Assembly (NCBI GenBank): GCA_023251595.1
Contig: JAHEYM010000133.1
Location: 1 to 9,347, forward strand
Reading direction: 5' to 3'
Source: Bacteroidota bacterium
GTDB lineage: Bacteria > Bacteroidota > Bacteroidia > AKYH767-A > JABDAW01
DNA: 9,347 nucleotides
In this document: one piece after another, positions 1-5,848 of the stretch
How positions within the stretch are numbered: the first letter of the stretch is position 1
Layout: the number at the start of each line of letters is the position of its first letter
Notes under the pieces: model-generated
Told to the model about the DNA's origin: nothing
Seen by the model: only the letters and a program-made list of their open reading frames with translations
Databases searched by the model: none
Program-made: the position numbers and the translations under genes

Positions 1-1
1 G

Positions 2-70
2 GACAATGAAGAAAAAGGATATCTGAGTTCAAACAGAGATGGAGGTCGTGGTGGTGATGATATCTGGTAA
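2..70 (+). pseudogene. C-terminal end of a PD40-type beta-propeller segment, ended by an in-frame TAA
   Basis: This is the tail of a reading frame that enters from outside the window. It encodes GYLSSNRDGGRGGDDIW and then meets TAA at 68-70. The pattern GYxSSNRxGGxGxDDI(Y/W) is typical of a PD40/WD40-like propeller blade in the OmpA-family envelope proteins of Bacteroidota. Directly after the stop, the same frame continues with FNKPPLIFTLKGV, which is the linker and first strand of the carboxypeptidase-regulatory-like domain that normally follows the propeller. The stop therefore sits where a Ser or Tyr codon is expected, and a single base change (TCA, TAC or TAT to TAA) would explain it. I read this as one gene split by a nonsense codon or a sequencing error, not as a natural gene end. 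Confidence 0.6.
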
Positions 71-856
71 TTCAACAAGCCACCGCTGATCTTTACACTT
101 AAAGGCGTCGCGAGGGATATTGATACAAAAAAAGTTCTTGCCGATGTGAAAATTTCATTGGTTGGTAGTAACGGAACTTCATTTAGTGTAATGACTGATA
201 GATCGGGTGGCTATTTCTTTGACAGTGCTCAAATCAAACAAAACACCAGCTATCATTTGGAAGCGACAAAAGATAAATATTTAGGAGATAGGGGTGATGA
301 AACAACAGTTGGACTTACAGCATCAAAGGATCTCGTGCATGATTTTGTATTAAAAACGACAGAAGTTGCGATCGTGTTACCGAACGTTTTGTATCCACTT
401 GCTAAATGGAATCTACTTCCTGTTTCGTACACTTCGTTGGATAGTTTGGTAAAAACAATGAATGCGAACCCTAATATTGTAATTGAATTACGTGCGAATA
501 CCGATACACGTGCAGATGATGCTTATAACCTTGACCTCTCCGAAAAACGTGCGAAGTCCTGCGTTGACTATCTTGTGAGTAAAGGTATTGACCCGGATCG
601 TCTGAAACCAAAAGGCTACGGTGAAGCAGTTCCACGTGAGATAAAAGTTGACACAGAGGTGGAGCTTACTGAGATTAATGGTGTCGAACTTACTCCTCAT
701 TATAAAACTACCTTTAAGGCAGGGACTAAATTTGACGATACATATATTAACGGTTTAAAAACCTTAAACGAGCAGGAAGCTGCACATCAAATGAATCGTA
801 GGACTGAGTTTTATGTTTTGAGATCCGATTTTGTTCCGAAGAAAAAAGACAAATAG
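71..856 (+). CDS. OmpA-family protein, C-terminal part: carboxypeptidase-regulatory domain plus OmpA peptidoglycan-binding domain (PorE-like)
   Basis: The frame is open from 71, just after the TAA at 68-70, to TAG at 854-856. Its first conventional start is a GTG at 146, inside the first domain, so it is unlikely to be an independent gene. Bases 71 to about 360 encode a carboxypeptidase-regulatory-like beta-sandwich (TLKGVARDIDTKKVLADVKI, then TDRSGGYFF). Bases about 370-835 encode an OmpA C-terminal domain: LPNVLYPLAKWNL, ELRANTDTR, NLDLSEKRAKSCVDYL, KGIDPDRLKPKGYGE and finally HQMNRRTEFYVL. The Asp codon at 503-505 and the Arg codon at 548-550 lie 15 residues apart, the spacing of Asp271 and Arg286 that bind diaminopimelate in Acinetobacter OmpA. 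An insertion of about 45 residues between GYGE and NRRTEF is common in Bacteroidota members. The intact protein would anchor the outer membrane to peptidoglycan; PorE of the type IX secretion system has this layout, but many paralogues exist. Confidence 0.8.
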   Translation, partial: FNKPPLIFTLKGVARDIDTKKVLADVKISLVGSNGTSFSVMTDRSGGYFFDSAQIKQNTSYHLEATKDKYLGDRGDETTVGLTASKDLVHDFVLKTTEVAIVLPNVLYPLAKWNLLPVSYTSLDSLVKTMNANPNIVIELRANTDTRADDAYNLDLSEKRAKSCVDYLVSKGIDPDRLKPKGYGEAVPREIKVDTEVELTEINGVELTPHYKTTFKAGTKFDDTYINGLKTLNEQEAAHQMNRRTEFYVLRSDFVPKKKDK

Positions 857-875
857 CTTTTAAATGATTACAAAG

Positions 876-909
876 AAAGCGTCCCGACGGTTATCGGGAT
901 GCTTTTTTT
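876..909 (+). terminator. Rho-independent terminator after the OmpA-family gene
   Basis: The arms GCGTCCCGA (879-887) and TCGGGATGC (894-902) form a 9-bp stem with one G-U pair and a 6-base loop. Seven T follow at 903-909. The AAA at 876-878 can extend the stem into the T run. It lies 20 bases past the TAG of the upstream gene and should end that transcript. The ATG at 899 lies inside its right arm, which argues against that ATG as the purM start. Confidence 0.85.
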
Positions 910-937
910 GTTTAATTTTTTTGATAAATTTAATATA

Positions 938-2134
938 ATGGAAAGGTATGAAATGCGGGGAGTTTCCGCTTCAAAAGAGGAGGTGCATGAAGCAGTAAAA
1001 AATGCAGGGAAAGGTTTATTTCCCGGTGCTTTCTGTAAAGTATTGCCCGATATTGCTGCGGGCGATGAGGATTATTGCAATATATTACATTCGGATGGTG
1101 CGGGAACTAAATCGGCACTCGCTTATGTATATTGGAAAGAGTCGGGCGATTTAAGCGTATGGAAAGGGATTGCACAAGATGCAATTGTAATGAATCTCGA
1201 TGACATGATTTGTTGCGGTGCGGTTGATAATTTTATTATATCATCAATTATCGGGAGAAATAAATTAAATGTTCCGGGTGAAGTACTAACTGCACTTATT
1301 CAGGGCCACGAAGAATTCATGGAGAAGATGCGCTCCTTTGGCGTTGGTGTTACGAGTGGTGGCGGTGAAACGGCTGATTTGGGTGATTTAGTCAGGACAA
1401 TTACGGTTGATGTTACTGCATTCGCAAGAATGAGAAGAAGTGATGTAATCGATAATCATAATATATGTGAAGGAGATGTCATCATCGGATTTGCATCTTT
1501 CGGACAGACTACTTACGAGGATGAATATAATAGTGGAATTGGCTGTAACGGATTGACCTCTGCAAGACACGATTTATTTCACAAAAAAACAGGAACAAAA
1601 TATCCTGAAAGCTTCGACCCGGCGATGGCGCCATTTTTAGTCTATGCTGGAAAAATATTTTTGAAGGAAGATATCGCATTTAATGTGAATGGTCCTGATG
1701 AAAAGCCTGATATCATGCAGATTCCGGCGGGAAAATTTGTATTATCACCAACACGAACTTACGCGCCCGTAATGAAAAAAGTATTCGAACAATTCCGCGA
1801 TAAAATTCATGGTGTCATACATTGCACTGGTGGCGGTCAAACAAAAGTATTGCATTATATAAAGAATTTAAGAGTATTGAAAGATAATCTATTTCCTTTG
1901 CAACCTTTATTCTCAATGATATTTCAGCAATCAAATACGGGCTGGAAAGAAATGTATAAAGTATTTAATATGGGGCATCGGTTGGAAATATATATATCAC
2001 CTGAATATGCAAATGATATAATCGCCATCGCAAAAGAATTTTCTCTCGAAGCAAGAATCATTGGCAGGGTTGAAGCTTCAGATGTTAAAGAGGTAATCGT
2101 GCAGACAGAGATGGGAAGATTCCAATATTTATAA
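938..2134 (+). CDS. purM: Phosphoribosylformylglycinamidine cyclo-ligase (AIR synthase)
   Basis: PurM closes the imidazole ring of FGAM with ATP to give AIR, the fifth step of de novo purine synthesis, in the cytoplasm. The ATP-grasping loop is seen as HSDGAGTK (about residues 51-58), followed by IAQDAIVMNLDDMICCGA, the glycine-rich SGGGETADLG, and the C-terminal domain signature GVIHCTGGGQTK with MYKVFNMGHRLEI near the end. The frame is open from ATG 899, but that codon lies inside the upstream terminator and would add a hydrophobic MLFLFNFF leader absent from the family. ATG 938 (MERYEMRGVSASKEEVHEA) gives 398 residues, close to the length I expect for Bacteroidota PurM, and GVSAxKEEVH is the usual family opening. 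ATG 953 is a further alternative. No Shine-Dalgarno sequence is visible. prfA follows after 37 bases, so cotranscription is likely. Confidence 0.93.
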   Translation: MERYEMRGVSASKEEVHEAVKNAGKGLFPGAFCKVLPDIAAGDEDYCNILHSDGAGTKSALAYVYWKESGDLSVWKGIAQDAIVMNLDDMICCGAVDNFIISSIIGRNKLNVPGEVLTALIQGHEEFMEKMRSFGVGVTSGGGETADLGDLVRTITVDVTAFARMRRSDVIDNHNICEGDVIIGFASFGQTTYEDEYNSGIGCNGLTSARHDLFHKKTGTKYPESFDPAMAPFLVYAGKIFLKEDIAFNVNGPDEKPDIMQIPAGKFVLSPTRTYAPVMKKVFEQFRDKIHGVIHCTGGGQTKVLHYIKNLRVLKDNLFPLQPLFSMIFQQSNTGWKEMYKVFNMGHRLEIYISPEYANDIIAIAKEFSLEARIIGRVEASDVKEVIVQTEMGRFQYL

Positions 2135-2137
2135 TAA

Positions 2138-2157
2138 CCCTGTCATTTATGACAGGG
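2138..2157 (+). other. Perfect intercistronic hairpin between purM and prfA
   Basis: CCCTGTCA (2138-2145) and TGACAGGG (2150-2157) pair perfectly over 8 bp around a TTTA loop. The hairpin starts three bases after the purM stop and ends 14 bases before the prfA start. No T run follows (the next bases are AACAGAAATATAG), so it does not look like a standard terminator. An mRNA processing or stability element, or partial attenuation before prfA, is possible. Confidence 0.6.
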
Positions 2158-2171
2158 AACAGAAATATAGT

Positions 2172-3248
2172 ATGTTAGATAAATTAAGAGCCATCGAAGA
2201 ACGATGGAAAGATGTGGAGAAAGAGCTTAGTTTGCCCGATTTAATGTCGGACATGAAGCGCTACGCCCAATTGAGTAAGGAGTATAAAGATTTAGGTGTC
2301 ATTGTTGAAGCATATCATCGCTACGATGAAGTGATGTCGAATATAGATCATACAAGGGAACTTCTGATGAATGAAAAAGACGAAGAGTTCCGAAGTATGG
2401 CGAAGGATGAACTGGAGTCGCTCGAATTAAATCGGGTGAATATGGAGGAAGAAATCCGGAATTTATTGATACCGAAAGATCCTGAAGATGATAAAAATGC
2501 GATCATGGAAATCCGCGCAGGAACCGGTGGTGACGAAGCATCTTTATTCGCCGGAAATTTATTCAGAATGTACACGAGATTCTGTGAAAGCAAAGGTTGG
2601 AAAACGGAAATCGTTGATTTTTCGGAAGGTACTGCGGGTGGGTATAAAGAAGTTATCTTTAATATCACAGCTCCAGGTGCTTATGGTTTAATGAAATATG
2701 AATCGGGCGTTCATCGTGTGCAGCGTGTTCCATCAACGGAAACGATGGGGCGTGTACATACTTCGGCTGCATCGGTGATTGTAATGCCTGAGGCTGCAGA
2801 ATGGGATGTTGAATTAAAAGAATCGGATGTACGGAAAGATATTTTTTGTTCCTCAGGTCCCGGTGGACAATCCGTAAATACTACGAAATCGGCAATCCGA
2901 CTCACGCATATCCCAACCGGAATTGTCGTGCAATGTCAGGATCAGAAATCGCAAATGAAAAATTACGATAAAGCACTTGCGGTTTTACGCTCCCGACTTT
3001 ATGAAGTTGAACATCAGCGAAGAACAGATGAGGCTTCCAAAAAAAGAAAAACTTTGGTTTCTACCGGTGATCGTAGTGAGAAAATCAGGACATATAATTA
3101 TCCGCAGAGCAGGGTGACAGATCATCGCATCGGACTCTCAACTTATAATCTTCAGAATTTCATGGATGGAAATATTCAGGATTTTCTTGAAGCTTTACAA
3201 CTCGCAGAAAATGCAGAGAAAATGAAAGAAGGATTGGCGTTGGCGTAA
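2172..3248 (+). CDS. prfA: Peptide chain release factor 1 (RF1)
   Basis: RF1 reads UAA and UAG in the ribosomal A site and triggers hydrolysis of peptidyl-tRNA. The 358 residues match the usual RF1 length. The N-terminal helical domain covers about residues 1-100 and is followed by GTGGDEASLFAGNLFRMY. HRVQRVPSTE contains the tripeptide anticodon PxT as Pro-Ser-Thr at 187-189; this distinguishes RF1 from RF2, which has SPF. The catalytic GGQ is at 231-233 in SSGPGGQSVNTTKSAIRLTH, and its Gln is the residue methylated by PrmC in other bacteria. The C-terminal part has RSEKIRTYNYPQSRVTDHRI, typical of class I release factors. The ATG at 2172 gives the family start MLDKLxxIEERW. The gene lies between purM and pyrF on one strand, an order I recall from other Bacteroidota but cannot verify here. 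Nothing appears disrupted. Confidence 0.97.
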   Translation: MLDKLRAIEERWKDVEKELSLPDLMSDMKRYAQLSKEYKDLGVIVEAYHRYDEVMSNIDHTRELLMNEKDEEFRSMAKDELESLELNRVNMEEEIRNLLIPKDPEDDKNAIMEIRAGTGGDEASLFAGNLFRMYTRFCESKGWKTEIVDFSEGTAGGYKEVIFNITAPGAYGLMKYESGVHRVQRVPSTETMGRVHTSAASVIVMPEAAEWDVELKESDVRKDIFCSSGPGGQSVNTTKSAIRLTHIPTGIVVQCQDQKSQMKNYDKALAVLRSRLYEVEHQRRTDEASKKRKTLVSTGDRSEKIRTYNYPQSRVTDHRIGLSTYNLQNFMDGNIQDFLEALQLAENAEKMKEGLALA

Positions 3249-3255
3249 AATTAAT

Positions 3256-3284
3256 AATCTGCGGAAATCAGCGTAATCTGCGCG
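3256..3284. repeat. Short degenerate tandem repeat AATCTGCG, three units
   Basis: Three head-to-tail units, AATCTGCGG (3256), AATCAGCGT (3266) and AATCTGCGC (3275), are spaced 9-10 bases apart just after the prfA stop. Similar 'aatctgcg...aatctgcg' runs are, from memory, scattered between genes in many Bacteroidota and related genomes, so this may be one copy of a dispersed family. It is more GC-rich than its surroundings and encodes no obvious protein. Confidence 0.6.
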
Positions 3285-3295
3285 ACAAATTTTTA

Positions 3296-3319
3296 ACTGA
3301 ATTTCAGTAATTATTTTTT
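3296..3319 (+). terminator. Weak candidate terminator after prfA
   Basis: ACTGA (3296-3300) and TCAGT (3304-3308) can pair around a 3-base loop. Six T follow at 3314-3319 after a 5-base spacer. The stem is short and AT-rich and the T run is displaced, so termination here would be leaky at best. pyrF starts 12 bases downstream. Confidence 0.22.
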
Positions 3320-3331
3320 AATTATCATCAA

Positions 3332-4219
3332 ATGACCCGATCAGCACTTTTCGAAGAAATTAAAAAGAAACAAAGTTTTCTTTGTATTGGTTTGGATACC
3401 GATATTGCACTTATTCCCAAACATCTTCTGCAATATGCTGATCCGGTTCTGGAATTTAATAAACAAATTATTGAAGCTACAAAAGATATATGTATTTCAT
3501 ATAAACCGAATACGGCATTCTACGAAACGGAAGGATCAAAAGGATGGGAGACGTTGAAAAAAACGTTTGAATATATTCCTGAAAATATATTTAAAATTGC
3601 AGATGCAAAACGTGGAGACATCGGCAATACTTCACAAAAATACGCAGAAGCATTTTTCAAAAACATGAATTGTGATGCTGTTACAGTCTCACCATATCTT
3701 GGTGCCGACAGTGTCAAACCATTTTTAAAATATGCCGGAAAATGGACCATTATTCTGGGATTAACTTCTAATGAAGGATCAAATGATTTTCAAAATAAAG
3801 AATTAATTTCGCCTGCCCGCCATGATAAAGAAGTCTTGGGTTCAGGCGGGGGTGAAAAAAATTCCGGAAATTCCGAAGGTCAAAAATTATATGAGACTGT
3901 TATTCAGACTGCTTCCGGTTGGGGAACTCCCGAAAATACAATGTTTGTAGTCGGCGCCACACATCCCGAAGCACTTACAAAAATCAGAAATATAATTCCG
4001 GATCATTATTTATTAGTGCCCGGAGTAGGTGCACAAGGAGGATCTTTGACAGAAATTATTCATCATGGCATGAATTCCGTTTGTGGTCTAATTATCAACT
4101 CTTCAAGAGGAATTATTTATGCCGGTTCTGGAAAAGATTTTGCAGAAAAAGCACGCGAGGCAGCACTTTTAATTAATGCTGAAATGAAGAAAGCTTTAGA
4201 ATTAACAATTAACAATTAA
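3332..4219 (+). CDS. pyrF: Orotidine 5'-phosphate decarboxylase (class 2)
   Basis: PyrF decarboxylates OMP to UMP, the last step of pyrimidine synthesis, as a cytoplasmic TIM barrel. LCIGLDTD at the N terminus supplies the first active-site Asp, YKPNTAFYE the substrate Lys, and DAKRGDIGNT the Asp-Lys-x-x-Asp catalytic cluster. MFVVGATHPE, LLVPGVGAQGG and IINSSRGIIYA form the phosphate-binding side. DAKRGDIGNT, the length above 260 residues and LVPGVGAQGGS point to the second, mycobacterial-like subfamily (the TIGR02127 type) and not the E. coli type. At 295 residues it is longer than usual. The excess lies at about residues 155-183, between SNDFQ and KLYE, and coincides with a GC-rich inverted repeat. 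The last codons (LTINN) and the stop are part of an AATTAAC tandem repeat. ATG 3332 fits the family start; no Shine-Dalgarno sequence is seen. Confidence 0.95.
   Translation: MTRSALFEEIKKKQSFLCIGLDTDIALIPKHLLQYADPVLEFNKQIIEATKDICISYKPNTAFYETEGSKGWETLKKTFEYIPENIFKIADAKRGDIGNTSQKYAEAFFKNMNCDAVTVSPYLGADSVKPFLKYAGKWTIILGLTSNEGSNDFQNKELISPARHDKEVLGSGGGEKNSGNSEGQKLYETVIQTASGWGTPENTMFVVGATHPEALTKIRNIIPDHYLLVPGVGAQGGSLTEIIHHGMNSVCGLIINSSRGIIYAGSGKDFAEKAREAALLINAEMKKALELTINN
3794..3883 (+). other. In-frame insertion within pyrF carrying a GC-rich inverted repeat
   Basis: Compared with the family, where I expect only about 8-12 residues between DFQ and KLYE, this stretch adds roughly 20. Its peptide is low-complexity and rich in Gly, Ser, Asn and Lys (LGSGGGEKNSGNSEGQ). 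At DNA level, CCCGCC-(A)-TGA (3816-3825) pairs with TCAGGCGGG (3842-3850), a 9-bp stem with one bulged A, in an otherwise AT-rich gene. GCCTGCCCGCC resembles the ends of palindromic intergenic repeats I recall from Bacteroidota. AAATTCCGG and AAATTCCGA stand in tandem at 3859-3876. The frame stays open, so the enzyme probably tolerates the loop. The family comparison is from memory. Confidence 0.5.
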
Positions 4220-4232
4220 CAATTAACAATTA
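4200..4232. repeat. AATTAAC heptamer tandem repeat spanning the pyrF stop codon
   Basis: Four exact copies of AATTAAC (4200, 4207, 4214, 4221) are followed by a partial AATTA. The first copies encode the last PyrF residues and the third holds the stop (TAA 4217-4219). Because the unit is not a multiple of three and contains TAA in one phase, changes in copy number would alter only the last few residues. The copies are identical, which suggests recent slippage. Confidence 0.9.
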
Positions 4233-4255
4233 GGGATTTTCTTTGTATTTAAATA

Positions 4256-4289
4256 TTTTTTTCAACCTATCAACCTATCAACATTTTTT
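4256..4289. repeat. Octamer repeat CAACCTAT, two copies with T-rich flanks
   Basis: Seven T (4256-4262) lead into CAACCTAT at 4263 and 4271, then CAACA and six T (4284-4289). The same frame, T7 then CAAC-octamers then CAACATTTT, recurs at 7149-7212 with the variant CAACCCAT. It lies 22 bases before the DUF2851 start. The AATTAAC array and this repeat together fill most of the gap after pyrF. Confidence 0.8.
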
Positions 4290-4311
4290 CTAACCAATAG
4301 CCTTTTCTACC

Positions 4312-5613
4312 ATGTTTATCAATGAATTATTTCTTCAGTACGTTTGGCAATATAAATATTTTGACCATTCGGATCTCCGATGCGAAAGCGGAGAAGAATT
4401 AAAAATCCTCAAAACCGGACAGTACAACAGTCATTCGGGTCCCGATTTTTTCGATTCGCGGATATATATTAATGATGCCCTGTGGGTCGGAAATGTAGAA
4501 TTACATGTTGTCACTTCCGACTGGAAACTTCACAAACATGATTCTGATCCGGCTTACCGTAATGTGATTCTTCATGTAGTGTATGATCATGACGAGGAAA
4601 AAGAAAAATTGACAGGAAACGATATTCCAGTTTTGTCATTAAAAAAGCGAATTCCGGAGGAATTACTCGCCCGCTACTTTGATCTGATTGAAAGCAGATT
4701 TCCGATTGCGTGCGGCAAAGATATCAAACGTTGCCCCCCGGTCATCATTAATGGTTGGCTCGATCGGGTATGTGTGGAACGCCTGGAACGTAAATCAGCT
4801 CAAATTCTGCAGCTATTAGTACAAATGAAATATGACTGGAATGAGGTCTTTTATACAATGCTTGCAAAAAATTACGGTTTTCTGGTGAACGCATTGCCTT
4901 TCGAAATGTTAGCCCGTTCTTTACCGGAAAATATTCTTTCAAAACACAGGGATAATCCGTTTCAGGTCGAGGCACTTCTGTTCGGTCAATCCGGACTTCT
5001 CAATGAGGATTTCGTTGATGAATATCCGGCAATGTTGAAGAAAGAATATAGGTTTCTAAGAAAAAAGTACACATTGAAGCCAATCGATCCCCACATTTGG
5101 AAATTTATGAGACTCCGTCCAAAAAATTTTCCTACGGTTCGTCTGGCTCAGTTTGCGAATATGGTTATTCGTGGTTCGCATTCATTTTCAAAAATTCTTG
5201 AGACAGAGTCAGTTGAAGAATTTCGTGAAATGTTTCACGCAACAACTCATCCTTACTGGCAGAATCATTACACCTTCGATAAAAAATCGGGGCAGATTGA
5301 GAAAACCACGGGTGAGGACAGCATCAACAATATTCTTATCAATACAGTTGTACCCTTTCTTTACAGTTATAGCGAGTTGAGAAACGAGGATTGCTACAAG
5401 GAAAGAGCGTTGAAAATCCTGGATACCATAGGTGGGGAGGAGAACCGGATTGTACGTCTTTGGCGACAGGCCGGAATTGTGTCAAATAATTCCTTTACTT
5501 CGCAGGCTTTAATCGAACTTTTTCATTCATATTGTTCTCAAAAAAAATGCTTATCTTGCAGCATCGGAAACAAGTTGATTAGCGAACATGGACAGAGTGG
5601 ATCAAAACATTAA
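4312..5613 (+). CDS. DUF2851 family protein
   Basis: This is a 433-residue protein of a family found mainly in Bacteroidota and, to my knowledge, uncharacterised. The diagnostic N-terminal block is clear: MFINELFLQYVWQYKYF, then NSHSGPDF (39-46), WVGNVELH (58-65), SDWKLHKH (69-76) and YRNVILHVVYDHD. A middle block has IINGWLDRVCVERLERKSAQ. The C-terminal block contains SYCSQKKCLSCSIG, with Cys408, Cys413 and Cys416; Cys134 and Cys141 lie further upstream. No signal peptide or membrane helix is visible, so it is probably cytoplasmic. The clustered Asp, Glu, His and Cys suggest a metal-binding enzyme, but that is inference. Its last 26 bases overlap the start of the PspC gene in another frame, so the two are likely cotranscribed. 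An A8 run in the Cys-cluster codons could be slippage-prone, but the frame is intact. Confidence 0.88.
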   Translation: MFINELFLQYVWQYKYFDHSDLRCESGEELKILKTGQYNSHSGPDFFDSRIYINDALWVGNVELHVVTSDWKLHKHDSDPAYRNVILHVVYDHDEEKEKLTGNDIPVLSLKKRIPEELLARYFDLIESRFPIACGKDIKRCPPVIINGWLDRVCVERLERKSAQILQLLVQMKYDWNEVFYTMLAKNYGFLVNALPFEMLARSLPENILSKHRDNPFQVEALLFGQSGLLNEDFVDEYPAMLKKEYRFLRKKYTLKPIDPHIWKFMRLRPKNFPTVRLAQFANMVIRGSHSFSKILETESVEEFREMFHATTHPYWQNHYTFDKKSGQIEKTTGEDSINNILINTVVPFLYSYSELRNEDCYKERALKILDTIGGEENRIVRLWRQAGIVSNNSFTSQALIELFHSYCSQKKCLSCSIGNKLISEHGQSGSKH

Positions 5614-5818
5614 GGGATTCGTTGAGCCACGTGCATTTGGGGTGTTTAATACGCTGGGCTCCTGGTTGGGTATTCAGTCCTCCAAAACGCGTTTATTTTT
5701 CATTTATGTCTCCTTCATCGCGATCAGTTCCCCATTAATTATTTATCTCGTACTCCTTTTCTGGTTGAATATGGGCAAGTATATTAAGACTAAAAGGGGG
5801 AAAATTTGGGACTATTAA
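5588..5818 (+). CDS. Small PspC-domain membrane protein
   Basis: This 76-residue protein is essentially one PspC domain: FGVFNTLGSWLGIQSSKTRLFFIYVSF is followed by a hydrophobic stretch of about 20 residues (ISSPLIIYLVLLFWLN) and a basic tail KYIKTKRGKIW. The pattern FGVxxxLGxxLGIxxxxxRLxFIYxSFxxxxSPxxxYL matches Bacteroidota PspC proteins. In proteobacteria PspC senses envelope stress with PspB and controls PspA, but single-domain forms in Bacteroidota have no proven role, and no pspA or pspB is in the window. ATG 5588 lies inside the DUF2851 gene (26-base overlap); GTG 5597 is an in-frame alternative. The channel gene starts 30 bases downstream. A membrane role linked to the channel is inference from context. 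Confidence 0.85.
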   Translation: MDRVDQNIKGFVEPRAFGVFNTLGSWLGIQSSKTRLFFIYVSFIAISSPLIIYLVLLFWLNMGKYIKTKRGKIWDY

Positions 5819-5848
5819 CCGGTACTTTGATATTTACTTTTTTAAGAA

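Noticed and set aside
146..856. An independent short OmpA-family gene starting at GTG 146
   Set aside because: The GTG is in the middle of a beta-strand of the regulatory domain (ADVKISLVG), no signal peptide follows, and family sequence extends upstream to 71 and, past the stop, to the window edge.
899..937. N-terminal extension MLFLFNFFDKFNI of PurM as a real leader peptide or signal
   Set aside because: It is translated from the terminator arm and T-rich DNA; PurM is cytoplasmic and the family start fits ATG 938.
2348..2905. Open frames on the minus strand across prfA (and similar ones in purM, pyrF and the channel gene)
   Set aside because: They lie wholly inside well-identified genes, encode Ser-rich or low-complexity peptides typical of antisense frames, and match no family I know.
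5538..5550. A8 run in the DUF2851 Cys-cluster codons as a programmed frameshift site
   Set aside because: The reading frame continues correctly to the family C terminus without a shift, and no downstream stimulatory structure is evident; the overlap with PspC is an ordinary gene overlap.
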